A stretch of 19,492 bases of DNA from an uncultured Clostridium sp. Its GTDB lineage: Bacteria > Bacillota > Clostridia > Clostridiales > Clostridiaceae. The stretch is from assembly GCF_937920395.1 (NCBI RefSeq), contig NZ_CALEVF010000219.1, positions 1 to 19,492 of the forward strand, written 5' to 3'. Position numbers and translations under genes: made by a program. Shown here in pieces: positions 6,557 through 14,174 of the stretch. The notes under the pieces are model-generated. The model was not told the origin of the DNA. It searched no databases and saw nothing but the letters and a program-made list of their open reading frames with translations. How positions within the stretch are numbered: the first letter of the stretch is position 1; the number at the start of each line of letters is the position of its first letter.

Positions 6557-7636
6557 CTAAAAAACTACCATATTATATATGTCTATATCTTCCAATACTG
6601 TTTGGTCTGAAATAAGTTCCTTAGGAAATTGTTTAGACAAAGTTTGTCTAAACTCTTTAAGTTGCACCACAGAAAGTTCCTTTTTCTTTGGAAGTGTATT
6701 TTCTACCTTAATAAGCTTTCCATCATTTAACTTATATATAAATCTGTCTTCAACAATACTTAAATTACTTTCACCATCAAATTTCAATTGCCCAGCTATC
6801 TCACCACTTATAATTACTTTGTTTAGACTACTTATTCCATTTCTTTCACTATCAATTTTACCTACATTAAGATATGCAATAGCTTTACCATTTATATCTT
6901 TTTCACCTTCCACCCAACTTCTAAAAGCAATCATTTTCTTATCTTTAGATATTACAGCATCATATATTTGTTCCTTAACATTTTTTATCTCAAAAATTTG
7001 TTTACCGTTAATATATAAATTAGCTCTTGGCTGTGGAAATATGTGTGGAGTATTGCTATAAATAATGTCTTTCTTATCTGAACTAACATCTCTAATTGTT
7101 CCTTCACAAGACATTAACTCTGCTTTGCTTTTTATATTATACACTGAATAACCTGAAACGGAAGGATTTATGTGCCCTGTAACTAAAATATCTTCATTAT
7201 CTATCCATTTAAGTTCAACAATTTGTTGTAGATTTTTATTATTAATAACAATATCTGTTAACTTTCCAGTTTTAATATCATAAATAATTACATGAGGAGG
7301 ATATATAGGTTCCCCCGAATTAAAATATCTAAATACAATTTTTGTTTTATCTGGAGAAATTTCTGATAAATCTTTTAATTTTGAACTATCTCCTAGAGAT
7401 TTAATCTTCCTATTTATCACATTATAAAGATATAGATTATTTCCTTTTTCAAATGCTATCTCAGTTAACTTTGTTTTATTTATATTTTGATCTTTATTAG
7501 ATGAATTGTCTTTATTTTCATTACTTTTTTTTATTTTGTTTGAACAAGATATTACTGCAAATATACTTAGAAATAAGCATATTGATATAATTAATAGCTT
7601 AAACAAAGTTTTTGTTATTTTTGGGTGCCTTGTCAT
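6557..7636 (-). CDS. Lipoprotein with TolB/WD40-like beta-propeller repeats
   Basis: The 359-residue protein opens with a basic N-terminus and a hydrophobic segment ending in the lipobox VISC (cysteine 31), so it should be lipid-anchored outside the membrane. A 30-residue serine, asparagine and lysine-rich tether follows. From about residue 55 there are repeated blades of the form FEKGNNLYLYNV, SPDKTKIVFRY, NEDILVTGH and SKDKKMIAFRSW, typical of TolB/WD40-like propellers. No enzyme motif is visible, so a sensing, scaffolding or cell-wall role is only a guess. The ATG at 7636 has GAGGAG seven bases upstream. Its own promoter lies at 7700-7728, and a terminator facing the same way lies further upstream, so it appears to be a single transcription unit. 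No terminator was seen before the next promoter. Confidence 0.85.
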   Translation of the reverse strand: MTRHPKITKTLFKLLIISICLFLSIFAVISCSNKIKKSNENKDNSSNKDQNINKTKLTEIAFEKGNNLYLYNVINRKIKSLGDSSKLKDLSEISPDKTKIVFRYFNSGEPIYPPHVIIYDIKTGKLTDIVINNKNLQQIVELKWIDNEDILVTGHINPSVSGYSVYNIKSKAELMSCEGTIRDVSSDKKDIIYSNTPHIFPQPRANLYINGKQIFEIKNVKEQIYDAVISKDKKMIAFRSWVEGEKDINGKAIAYLNVGKIDSERNGISSLNKVIISGEIAGQLKFDGESNLSIVEDRFIYKLNDGKLIKVENTLPKKKELSVVQLKEFRQTLSKQFPKELISDQTVLEDIDIYNMVVF

Positions 7637-7699
7637 AATATTGCTCCTCGTTTAAATTCGTAAGAATAATAGTTATTTTAAATCATTGAAACTGAGATA

Positions 7700-7728
7700 A
7701 TTATACTCTACTTATATTATTGTATCAA
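7700..7728 (-). promoter_or_regulatory. Sigma-A promoter of the lipoprotein gene
   Basis: On the minus strand TTGATA (7728-7723) and TATAAT (7705-7700) are separated by exactly 17 bases. The predicted 5' untranslated region is about 55 bases. Confidence 0.82.
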
Positions 7729-7792
7729 CTGGGAAACTTTGTTTTTTGAGTCATTTTTTTAATTATAATCAATAAACCATTTTACATAAATG

Positions 7793-7826
7793 AAAAAAAA
7801 TAGCATCAGATTATTTAACCTAATGC
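7793..7826 (-). terminator. Intrinsic terminator on the minus strand
   Basis: In minus-strand sense GCATTAG (7826-7820) pairs with CTGATGC (7809-7803) through seven pairs including one G-U. TA and eight consecutive T residues (7800-7793) follow. The wobble pair becomes a mismatch on the plus strand, which supports the minus orientation. No minus-strand gene lies immediately upstream. It would stop leftward transcription crossing the 99-aa plus-strand gene, for example read-through from the YoaK gene or an antisense RNA. Confidence 0.72.
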
Positions 7827-7882
7827 CTCTAATTATTTAAATACTTTTTATTTATTATTTTTAAAGATAGTCTACACAATCT

Positions 7883-7910
7883 TTGACAAGTGAGTATACT
7901 ATAATATAAA
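7883..7910 (+). promoter_or_regulatory. Promoter of the 99-aa hypothetical gene
   Basis: A perfect -35 TTGACA (7883-7888) is followed at 16 bases by TATAAA (7905-7910). An alternative TATAAT overlaps at 7900-7905 but is too close to this -35. Transcription would begin about 15 bases before the ATG at 7932, leaving a very short leader. Confidence 0.7.
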
Positions 7911-7931
7911 AATGTTTAAAAGATGTAATTT

Positions 7932-8231
7932 ATGAAAAAACTAGAAGAATACAGTCCTACTGAATTGGCAACACTGGCAACAATCCTAGGAATTATTATT
8001 GCATCTAAGTTCGATGTTGACCAACAAAATGTAGTAGCCAATTTTTTATTCAGTGTGGCTCAAAGCATTTTTATAATTGCAACTCAACTTTCTAATCTTC
8101 AAGCAAAAGAAGACGCTCAAAATACAAGTGATACAAATACTACTTCAAGTAATACAAATAAAAATTTACAAAAACAGATAGATGAACTTAAGAATCTTAT
8201 GAAAGACTTTGGAGAGGATACTATTCTTTAA
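7932..8231 (+). CDS. Hypothetical protein, 99 aa, hydrophobic N-terminal half
   Basis: The product begins MKKLEEYSPTELATLATILG. It has a hydrophobic region (about 12-26) and a second, amphipathic one (about 35-53), then a serine, threonine and asparagine-rich linker, and a charged helix (LQKQIDELKNLMKDFG) that could coil. Short proteins with the SPTELA opening occur in clostridia, but I know of no assigned function. The ribosome-binding site is poor (AAAAGATG) and the leader is short, which is unusual for this window. The gene nevertheless has its own strong promoter and reads as coding throughout. It converges with the YoaK gene. Confidence 0.72.
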   Translation: MKKLEEYSPTELATLATILGIIIASKFDVDQQNVVANFLFSVAQSIFIIATQLSNLQAKEDAQNTSDTNTTSSNTNKNLQKQIDELKNLMKDFGEDTIL

Positions 8232-8247
8232 GCTATTACACAAAAAT

Positions 8248-8263
8248 GGAGGTGTACATGTAA
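8248..8263 (+). other. Strong ribosome-binding site followed by ATG-TAA (start-stop)
   Basis: GGAGGT (8248-8253) is followed, at ideal spacing, by ATG (8258-8260) and directly by TAA (8261-8263). The ATG is also the left arm of a 7-1-7 palindrome (8258-8272). It lies in the 3' region of the 99-aa gene, before the convergent terminator. It may be a relic of a lost downstream gene or a minimal start-stop element; it does not encode a peptide. Confidence 0.4.
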
Positions 8264-8285
8264 ATTTTACATACTATATTTAATT

Positions 8286-8317
8286 TAATTCATAAATATT
8301 GATATATTTATGAATTA
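8286..8317. terminator. Hairpin between convergent genes (probable bidirectional terminator)
   Basis: TAATTCATAAATAT (8286-8299) and its exact reverse complement (8304-8317) make a 14-bp stem with a TGAT loop. It lies between the ends of the 99-aa gene and the YoaK gene and overlaps the latter's stop codon. The stem is almost all A-T and no clean U-run follows, so efficiency may be low. Confidence 0.55.
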
Positions 8318-9015
8318 CTAATGTTATATAATATCAAAGCACCCATTATTATAAAAGAAGCACCCCAGATTGCTTTAACGCCGATATTTAATGTTAGTAT
8401 TCCACCTAAAACCGCTCCTAATAAAAATGAAAAAACAATTGTAAAAAGTCGAATAGTACGAATAGCCGCCTCATGGTCCTTTTGGGTAAAAGCAATATAT
8501 GCCTCCCTTGCAGCTGATCGTAAATTACCCGTGGACATAGTTGAGCTATATGGCGAATCTGCTATTTTAGAAAATGAACATACTTGAATCGAAGCAACAA
8601 ATGAAATTGTAACATTTACAATAAGATTAGGAATAGTATTTGGTACAAATCCTATTATAAAAAGGACTATAATTTCAAAAATTAACACGGCCCGTGGCCA
8701 GTCTAGTATAAATAAACAGGATGAATTACTTTTTATTGCTTGAACAACAATTACTCCAATAACAAAAGCTACTATAGCTGGAAGATTAGAAAGTGCATGC
8801 ATCCATTCTCCTTTTGCAGCATATATAGCAAGGAGTACAATATTCCCAGTTTGAGCATTAGCGAAAACGCCTCCCCTTCCTATGAATGTATAAGAGTCCA
8901 AAAATCCACCCGCAATTGCAAGCAATATGCCAAATCGAAAAGACTCATGTATAACATGTTGTGAATGTAATCTTCTAATTCTTCTTTGCATTAAGTTTAT
9001 ATTAACTTTGATCAA
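8308..9015 (-). CDS. YoaK/DUF1275 family membrane protein
   Basis: The 235-residue protein has about six hydrophobic segments. It carries the hallmark motifs of the DUF1275 (YoaK) family: AGGFLDSYTFI at about 35-45, RGGVFANAQTGNIVLL at about 47-62, and STMSTGNLRSA in the middle. The family is widespread in bacteria with no firmly established transport substrate. The TTG at 9015 is taken as the start because AGGAG lies ten bases upstream and the ATG at 8991 has no ribosome-binding site. It begins 19 bases after tsaD on the same strand, so the two are probably co-transcribed from the promoter at 10190-10218. No functional link between them is obvious. Confidence 0.87.
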   Translation of the reverse strand: MIKVNINLMQRRIRRLHSQHVIHESFRFGILLAIAGGFLDSYTFIGRGGVFANAQTGNIVLLAIYAAKGEWMHALSNLPAIVAFVIGVIVVQAIKSNSSCLFILDWPRAVLIFEIIVLFIIGFVPNTIPNLIVNVTISFVASIQVCSFSKIADSPYSSTMSTGNLRSAAREAYIAFTQKDHEAAIRTIRLFTIVFSFLLGAVLGGILTLNIGVKAIWGASFIIMGALILYNISNS

Positions 9016-9034
9016 AATTTAAAAACTCCTTCTA

Positions 9035-10057
9035 CTATCTTTCTCCAAGCTTTAGGTTTGGTATTGCATTTAGTGTTAATGGTGAAATTCTTCCTTTTAT
9101 TAGTTCAAAATAAGCTGCACTACCAATCATCGCAGCATTATCAGTGCAGAGTATCATTTCAGGGAACATAACTTTTATGTTTTTCTTTTGCCCTTCTTTT
9201 ATCATCGTCTCTCTAAGGCAAGAGTTTGAAGCTACTCCCCCCGCTATTGTTATTTTATCTACCCCTTTAATTTTACATGCCTCAAAAGCATTTTCCACAA
9301 GTACACTAACTACTGCCTTTTGAAAAGACGCAGCTACATCCGGTACATTAATTTTCTCATTTTTCATATTCATTTTATTTAAATAATTGAGCACTGAAGA
9401 TTTAACTCCACTAAATGAAAAATCTAAAGTAACATCATGGAATTTAGCTTTTGGGAACTTTATAGCATCTGCATTGCCAGTCTTTGCTATTTTATCTATT
9501 TTGGGCCCACCCGGATACCCAAGTCCAATTGCACGAGCTACCTTATCAAAGGCTTCTCCCGCTGCATCATCTCTAGTTTGGGCCATAACTTCAAAATCAC
9601 CATGATCCTTCATATATACAATAAATGTGTGCCCACCTGAAACAACCAAGCACATAAATGGTGGTTCAAGCTCCTTATATTGAATAAAATTAGCACTTAT
9701 ATGCCCCTCTATATGATTAACTCCAATTAATGGTTTATGTGATGCGTATGCAAGTCCTTTAGCATACTGAACGCCTACAAGTAGTGCTCCAACTAGTCCT
9801 GGTCCATATGTTACTCCTATTGCATCTATATCATCTAATGTAACTTTAGCTTCATCTAATGCCTCTTGAACCACTGCACTTATTGCTTCTATATGTTTTC
9901 TAGATGCTATTTCTGGAACAACACCACCAAATTTTACATGTGTATCTATTTGAGATGCGATTATGTTAGATAAAACATTCCTACCATTCACGACAACCGC
10001 AGCTGCTGTTTCATCGCAACTTGATTCTATTGCAAGTATTTTAATATCCTTTTCCAT
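9035..10057 (-). CDS. tsaD: tRNA N6-threonylcarbamoyladenosine synthase subunit TsaD
   Basis: At 340 residues this has the normal length of bacterial TsaD (formerly YgjD/Gcp), which with TsaB and TsaE moves the threonylcarbamoyl group onto A37 of ANN-decoding tRNAs. The sequence opens with [16 protein letters not shown]. The metal-binding HIEGH is at residues 115-119, after [12 protein letters not shown] (the glycine-rich ATP site). Later come VSGGHTF, the [13 protein letters not shown] segment, IAGGVASNS and CTDNAAMIG, where the aspartate completes the metal site. The ATG at 10057 has AGGTGG upstream. It is the first gene of a probable two-gene unit with the YoaK-type gene; tsaB and tsaE are not in the window. 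Confidence 0.97.
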   Translation of the reverse strand: MEKDIKILAIESSCDETAAAVVVNGRNVLSNIIASQIDTHVKFGGVVPEIASRKHIEAISAVVQEALDEAKVTLDDIDAIGVTYGPGLVGALLVGVQYAKGLAYASHKPLIGVNHIEGHISANFIQYKELEPPFMCLVVSGGHTFIVYMKDHGDFEVMAQTRDDAAGEAFDKVARAIGLGYPGGPKIDKIAKTGNADAIKFPKAKFHDVTLDFSFSGVKSSVLNYLNKMNMKNEKINVPDVAASFQKAVVSVLVENAFEACKIKGVDKITIAGGVASNSCLRETMIKEGQKKNIKVMFPEMILCTDNAAMIGSAAYFELIKGRISPLTLNAIPNLKLGER

Positions 10058-10189
10058 TGTTTTTACCCACCTTTAACATAGTCTATATGATTTTCTTCAA
10101 TATATTCATAAAAATATTATAAGAATTAATTTTATATTTTAAGAATCTTGCATTCTAAAAAAGTTAACATCTATTAATAATACAGATTA

Positions 10190-10218
10190 ATTATACTTTA
10201 TTAGCTTTGTCATATCAA
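10190..10218 (-). promoter_or_regulatory. Sigma-A promoter of tsaD
   Basis: On the minus strand TTGATA (10218-10213), a 17-base spacer and TATAAT (10195-10190) form a near-consensus promoter. The leader is about 125 bases and contains a small AGAAT-GCAAG-ATTCT hairpin near 10140-10157. Confidence 0.78.
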
Positions 10219-10361
10219 ATTTATATATGCCTATTCTAGTTATTCTCTCTTAGGCATGTAGCATTTTATGATATAATTGTATATACAAGTTTGTTGTAAA
10301 AAAAAGATTAAGACATATTTAATAATAATTATCTGTTTAATATAGATCCTAGGGGGAACAT
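10219..10361. other. Divergent intergenic region between tsaD and the RusA-like gene
   Basis: The whole gap between the two divergent genes is 304 bases and holds no coding frame that I can support. Besides the tsaD promoter it contains a perfect 12-bp palindrome, TTGTATATACAA (10277-10288), directly after a TATAAT at 10272-10277. That TATAAT has no good -35 at 16-18 bases. The palindrome could be an operator for the rightward gene. A clear rightward promoter was not found. Confidence 0.4.
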
Positions 10362-11003
10362 ATGAGTAGCACTTATGCAAAAGTTATTATAAAGGGTTCA
10401 CCTATTTCAAAATCCAATTTTAAGCTTTTTAATACAAACGGTAGAGCTATTTTGCCATATAATTCTGGAAAATACCACGATAGGTATGCTTTGTATGAAG
10501 AAGAAATCGCTTATCAATGCAGGAGCCAAAACCCTAGCATTTTTTTAACAGAATCTCTTATTGCCGTTTTGAAGGTATATTATAAAAGTTCCAAAAGACA
10601 TCCCGATACAAACAACATAACAAAAAGTATTTTTGATGGCATAGAAAAAAGTGGTCTTATAGTTAATGATGCTCAAGTTACAAGACTTATTATAGAGGAG
10701 TTTTACGATGCGTGTAATCCAAGATTTGAACTAGAGCTTTTTGGTGAAAGTACATTTGTTATGAAATATTCAATAATTGAAAGAGAAGAAAAACAACCAC
10801 CTATAGATTATGATCCACCATCAAATAAAAAAAATACTATAGGGTCTAAACTAAATCAAACAAAATCTATTAATAATAATAATAATTCTACCACCAATTT
10901 AGTTTGTGAAGTATGTGGTAAAATAGTACCCAAAGATGACTGTATTTCAGCTAACAAGGGTAAAACCTCTTTATGTAAACACTGCTTTAAGAAATTATTT
11001 TAA
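10362..11003 (+). CDS. RusA-like Holliday-junction resolvase with C-terminal cysteine-rich tail
   Basis: The 213-residue protein contains a RusA-type domain (about 5-135). Its signature RHPDTNNITKSIFDGI is followed by GLIVNDAQV, which aligns with the catalytic region of E. coli RusA (RRRDLDNLQKAAFDAL and LDDAQV). D82 and D103 match RusA D70 and D91. The position of catalytic D72 is N84 here, a substitution that may weaken or remove cleavage. After a polar linker rich in asparagine and lysine (about 138-180) comes a zinc-ribbon-like tail: CEVC (182-185), C194 and CKHC (205-208). RusA relatives are mostly phage-borne, but no phage genes flank this one, so it looks like a chromosomal version. 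The start ATG has AGGGGGA five bases upstream. RecU or RuvC, the usual chromosomal resolvases, are not seen here. Confidence 0.8.
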   Translation: MSSTYAKVIIKGSPISKSNFKLFNTNGRAILPYNSGKYHDRYALYEEEIAYQCRSQNPSIFLTESLIAVLKVYYKSSKRHPDTNNITKSIFDGIEKSGLIVNDAQVTRLIIEEFYDACNPRFELELFGESTFVMKYSIIEREEKQPPIDYDPPSNKKNTIGSKLNQTKSINNNNNSTTNLVCEVCGKIVPKDDCISANKGKTSLCKHCFKKLF

Positions 11004-11083
11004 TAAACTTTTTCATTCATTATAAAATGGTTTTGAATTCAATTCATTAAAATGCTGATAATACCATTGTTCTGCATATTTTA

Positions 11084-11130
11084 TGTTATAATAGAACTTA
11101 TATCTTATATTGTACGAATTTTTACAATAT
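11084..11130 (+). promoter_or_regulatory. Extended -10 promoter and leader inverted repeat of ilvE
   Basis: TGTTATAAT (11084-11092) is a perfect -10 with the TG extension; the -35 region is weak (CCATTG). Ten to forty bases downstream lies an 8-bp inverted repeat, ATATTGTA (11107-11114) and TACAATAT (11123-11130), which could be an operator or an RNA hairpin in the roughly 115-base leader. No T-box, leucine leader peptide or convincing CodY box was recognised. Confidence 0.5.
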
Positions 11131-11213
11131 TTAGAATATACCGTTATATTTCTAATGTTGTATAAAATATATTTAATTATAATTCAGTTTTTAAAATAAT
11201 AGGAGGGATAAAT

Positions 11214-12242
11214 ATGAGCACAAATGTTAACATCGATTGGAGCAAATTAGGTTTTGCTTATAGCAAAACAGATCTTAGGTACATATCAATATGGAAAAAT
11301 GGTAAATGGGATGATGGAAAACTAGTTAAAGATAACAATCTTTCTATAAGTGAAGCTTCAACCTCTCTTCATTATGGTCAACAGTGTTTTGAAGGTTTAA
11401 AAGCTTATCGCACAAAAGACGGTAGCATTCAATTGTTTAGGCCTTTGGAGAATGCAAAGCGTTTGAGAAACAGTTGTTCACGTGTTTTAATACCTGAAAT
11501 TTCAGATGAAAAATTTCTTGATGCATGTTTGCAAGTTGTTAAAGCAAATGAAGCTTTTGTTGCACCATATGGAACTGGAGCAACACTTTATCTAAGACCT
11601 TATGTAATAGGTATTGGTGACAACCTTGGCGTAGGTCCAGCACCAGAGTTTTTATTTGGTCTATTCTGTTGCCCAGTAGGTGCTTATTTTAAAGCTGGGC
11701 TATCTCCAGTAAACTTTATGACATCAGATGAATATGATAGAGCTGCACCATTTGGTACAGGCGATGTAAAGGTTGGAGGAAACTATGCTGCAAGTCTTCT
11801 TGCTCATGAACATGCTGCATCAAAAGGTTTTGCAGACTGTATATACCTTGACCCTGCAACTCACACTAAAATCGAGGAAGTTGGAGCTGCAAACTTTTTT
11901 GGTATTACAAAAGATAATATATTTGTAACTCCAAAATCACCATCAATACTTCCTAGTATAACTAAAAAATCATTAATTTATATTGCAAAAGAGTATTTAA
12001 AAATGCAAGTTGAGGAAAGAGATGTTCCAATAGATAGCCTAACAGACTTTAAAGAAACTGGTGCATGTGGAACCGCAGCTGTAATTACACCTATTGGTGG
12101 CATTGAACATAAAGGTAAACTTCATGTTTTCTACAGCGAAACAGAAGTAGGCCCCGTTACTAAAAAACTTTATGATACTCTTTACGGAATTCAATTTGGT
12201 GATGTAAACGCGCCAGAAGGTTGGATTTTAAAAGTTAAATAA
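11214..12242 (+). CDS. ilvE: Branched-chain amino acid aminotransferase
   Basis: The 342-residue product is a fold-type IV PLP enzyme of the longer (eukaryote-like) BCAT subgroup. Visible features are [15 protein letters not shown] (53-67), the R-rich cofactor segment LYLRPYVIG, and [11 protein letters not shown], in which K186 should bind PLP. Further on come [13 protein letters not shown] and [15 protein letters not shown] near the C-terminus, where the GT loop binds the cofactor phosphate. It interconverts leucine, isoleucine and valine with their 2-oxo acids, using glutamate/2-oxoglutarate. AGGAGGG lies six to seven bases before the ATG. It stands alone between its own promoter and a strong terminator. 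Confidence 0.95.
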   Translation: MSTNVNIDWSKLGFAYSKTDLRYISIWKNGKWDDGKLVKDNNLSISEASTSLHYGQQCFEGLKAYRTKDGSIQLFRPLENAKRLRNSCSRVLIPEISDEKFLDACLQVVKANEAFVAPYGTGATLYLRPYVIGIGDNLGVGPAPEFLFGLFCCPVGAYFKAGLSPVNFMTSDEYDRAAPFGTGDVKVGGNYAASLLAHEHAASKGFADCIYLDPATHTKIEEVGAANFFGITKDNIFVTPKSPSILPSITKKSLIYIAKEYLKMQVEERDVPIDSLTDFKETGACGTAAVITPIGGIEHKGKLHVFYSETEVGPVTKKLYDTLYGIQFGDVNAPEGWILKVK

Positions 12243-12265
12243 ATTATTTATAAAAAATTTCAGAT

Positions 12266-12308
12266 AATAAAAACAACTTCAAAATTTATGTTTGAAGTTG
12301 TTTTTATT
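12266..12308. terminator. Strong bidirectional terminator between ilvE and glgP
   Basis: AATAAAAACAACTTCAAA (12266-12283) pairs perfectly with 12291-12308 (18 bp) around a 7-base loop, and a T-rich stretch follows on the plus strand (TTTTTATTTTTTTATG). The A-rich left arm supplies a U-rich tail for the leftward transcript too, which suits the convergent gene order. Confidence 0.92.
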
Positions 12309-12341
12309 TTTTTATGTTTATAATTATTATATAGACTACAA

Positions 12342-13961
12342 TTATTTTATATACATTTTGTTATAGTATTCATCAAGCATTCTCTCAACTGAAAACTCAT
12401 AAATTGTAGTTCTAATACTCTCTCTCATCATTTCTACCCACTTTTCTCTATTTCCATAATAAGTAGCCATAACTCTATTAATTAAAGTATCATAAAGCGC
12501 TATCGTATCATGTTTATCTAATTCTACTTCTGTTAAGTCGTCAAGCCCTACCCCATCTCCAAACTGCCAGCCATTTACACCATCGTTGCAAGCCTCTGGC
12601 CACCATCCATCTAAAATAGAACAGTTTAGTACACCATTCATTGCAGCCTTCATTCCAGAAGTTCCACTAGCCTCAAGAGGTCTTCTAGGGTTATTTAACC
12701 AAATATCCGAACCTCTAGTTAACATTCTTCCTATATTCATATCATAATTTTCAAGGAATACTACACTATTAGGATATTTTTTCATCATTCTTACGAGTTT
12801 TGCTACTATTTCTTTTCCTGTGTCATCAAGAGGATGAGCTTTTCCTGAGAATACAATTTGAACCTTTCCACTTTTAAGTAGAGGAGAAATAATTTCCTCA
12901 CTGGTAAATATTAAGTCACTTCTCTTATATGGTGCAGCTCTTCTTGAAAATCCAATAAGTAACTTATCGGTGCAAAGTGTAGTCCCAGTTCTTTCTTTAA
13001 TAAACTCTATTAATTCTTTTTTAATAGTTGTATGAGTTTCAAAAAGATCTCCATTATTTTCGTAAGCCTTTGTCATTCGGTCGTCCACCCAAGTTGGTTT
13101 ATGAATTCCATTAGTTATACCAATAATCTCAGGTCTACCAGCAACAGTCCTCCACATTTTATTTGCAGTTTCCATATGAAGTTGTGCTACTGCATTTGCT
13201 TTTCTTGATAGCCTAAGCCCTGCCACAGTCATATTAAATGGTTCTCCACCTAGTCTGACCATTTGTTGTCTAGTCAATTCATTAAATGCACCCATATACT
13301 CTAATTTATCAATAGAATGAGATTCATTGCCCTCAACTATTGGAGTATGAGTTGTAAATACTACTTCCTCTCTAGTTTTCGCCCATGATTCTTCAAAACT
13401 ATATCCTGATTGCATTTTTTCTTTCATAAGTTCTGTTGCCGCAAGTATAGCATGACCTTCATTAAAATGATATACATCAACTGGTATATTTAAAGCTCTT
13501 AACGCTTTCACTCCACCAATTCCTAGTACTATTTCTTGTGCTATTCTTTCTTCCCCAAACCAACCGTATAATTGTCCTGTTATCCACCTATCGCCATTCT
13601 CTGGTATATCAGTATCTAAAAGGTATATTGGGTTGTTTCCAAACTCTTCTAATTTCCAAACCTTGCATACTATTTCTAAATTTCTGATATTAACAGTTAC
13701 TTTTACTCCTGTGTCTTTTAAAAAGTCATAATGATAGTTATGATATGTATCATATACTTCACCGTTTTCATCTACAAGCTGTTCAGTATACCCCTGTTTC
13801 CATTTAAGCCCTATTCCAACAAGTGGTAGATTTAAATCTTTAGCACCTTTCATATAATCACCAGCAAGTATCCCTAGCCCCCCTGCATAAGTTTTAAAAT
13901 CTGAATTTAACCCATACTCCATACAAAAATAAGCAATTCTTGGTATATTATTAGTATCCAA
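12342..13961 (-). CDS. glgP: Alpha-glucan phosphorylase, short GT35 type
   Basis: The protein has 539 residues, well below the roughly 800 of classical glycogen phosphorylase. It fits the shorter alpha-glucan phosphorylase branch of GT35 found in clostridia, thermophiles and archaea. Landmarks are IAYFCMEYGL and TYAGGLGILAGDY (N-terminal), DVYHFNEGHA (about 163-171), FTTHTPIVEGN, GITNGIHKPTW, FSRRAAPYKR, FSGKAHPLDD, and EASGTSGMKAAMNG. K438 in the last is the expected PLP lysine. The reaction is phosphorolysis of alpha-1,4-glucans to glucose-1-phosphate. The start is TTG at 13961, with AGGAGGG eight bases upstream. Its promoter is overlapped by a cre site, so carbon catabolite repression through CcpA is likely. 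No other glycogen genes are adjacent. Confidence 0.93.
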   Translation of the reverse strand: MDTNNIPRIAYFCMEYGLNSDFKTYAGGLGILAGDYMKGAKDLNLPLVGIGLKWKQGYTEQLVDENGEVYDTYHNYHYDFLKDTGVKVTVNIRNLEIVCKVWKLEEFGNNPIYLLDTDIPENGDRWITGQLYGWFGEERIAQEIVLGIGGVKALRALNIPVDVYHFNEGHAILAATELMKEKMQSGYSFEESWAKTREEVVFTTHTPIVEGNESHSIDKLEYMGAFNELTRQQMVRLGGEPFNMTVAGLRLSRKANAVAQLHMETANKMWRTVAGRPEIIGITNGIHKPTWVDDRMTKAYENNGDLFETHTTIKKELIEFIKERTGTTLCTDKLLIGFSRRAAPYKRSDLIFTSEEIISPLLKSGKVQIVFSGKAHPLDDTGKEIVAKLVRMMKKYPNSVVFLENYDMNIGRMLTRGSDIWLNNPRRPLEASGTSGMKAAMNGVLNCSILDGWWPEACNDGVNGWQFGDGVGLDDLTEVELDKHDTIALYDTLINRVMATYYGNREKWVEMMRESIRTTIYEFSVERMLDEYYNKMYIK

Positions 13962-14024
13962 TAGATTTCCCTCCTATGTAATTCATAATTTTTACATTTC
14001 GTTATAACTTTACCTTTTATATTT

Positions 14025-14053
14025 ATTATACATACTTATCTAGTTTACTGCAA
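14025..14053 (-). promoter_or_regulatory. Sigma-A promoter of glgP
   Basis: On the minus strand TTGCAG (14053-14048) and TATAAT (14030-14025) are 17 bases apart. The -35 lies inside the cre site. Confidence 0.75.
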
Positions 14054-14062
14054 GCGTTTGCA
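14049..14062. promoter_or_regulatory. cre site (CcpA binding) over the glgP -35
   Basis: TGCAAGCGTTTGCA has the central AGCGTT and symmetrical TGCAA/TTGCA arms. It fits the cre consensus TGWAARCGYTWNCA with one mismatch. Because it overlaps the -35 element of glgP, CcpA bound here should block RNA polymerase. It stands between the Ehr-like operon terminator and glgP, so glgP is the only plausible target. Confidence 0.83.
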
Positions 14063-14114
14063 CAAAACATATTTATCTAGAATACCTCTTTAATATTTGA
14101 GTGATAAATAACAA

Positions 14115-14165
14115 AAGTACCTGTAAGAAGTGTTCACACTCAAACTATCACTTCTTCAGGTACTT
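14115..14165 (-). terminator. Terminator of the Ehr-like operon
   Basis: In transcript sense a 17-base arm (14165-14149) pairs with 14132-14115, with one bulged base, around a 16-base loop. A U-rich tail (TTTTGTTATTT) follows. It begins ten bases after the stop codon of the last operon gene and separates the operon from glgP. Confidence 0.88.
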
Positions 14166-14174
14166 AACTTTTGC

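Noticed and set aside
6579..7061. 160-codon open frame on the plus strand opposite the lipoprotein gene
   Set aside because: It lies wholly antisense to a well-supported gene and has no ribosome-binding site or recognisable domain.
8321..8964. Plus-strand open frames opposite the YoaK-type gene
   Set aside because: They are shadows of the membrane protein's coding sequence, and no ribosome-binding site precedes them.
9387..9640. Two overlapping plus-strand open frames inside tsaD
   Set aside because: Both are opposite the conserved tsaD coding region and have no translation signals.
10272..10277. TATAAT upstream of the RusA-like gene as its promoter
   Set aside because: The positions 16-18 bases upstream carry no -35-like sequence and there is no TG extension.
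11194..11208. CodY-like box before ilvE (AGTTTTTAAAATAAT)
   Set aside because: Five mismatches to AATTTTCWGAAAATT and none of the central features.
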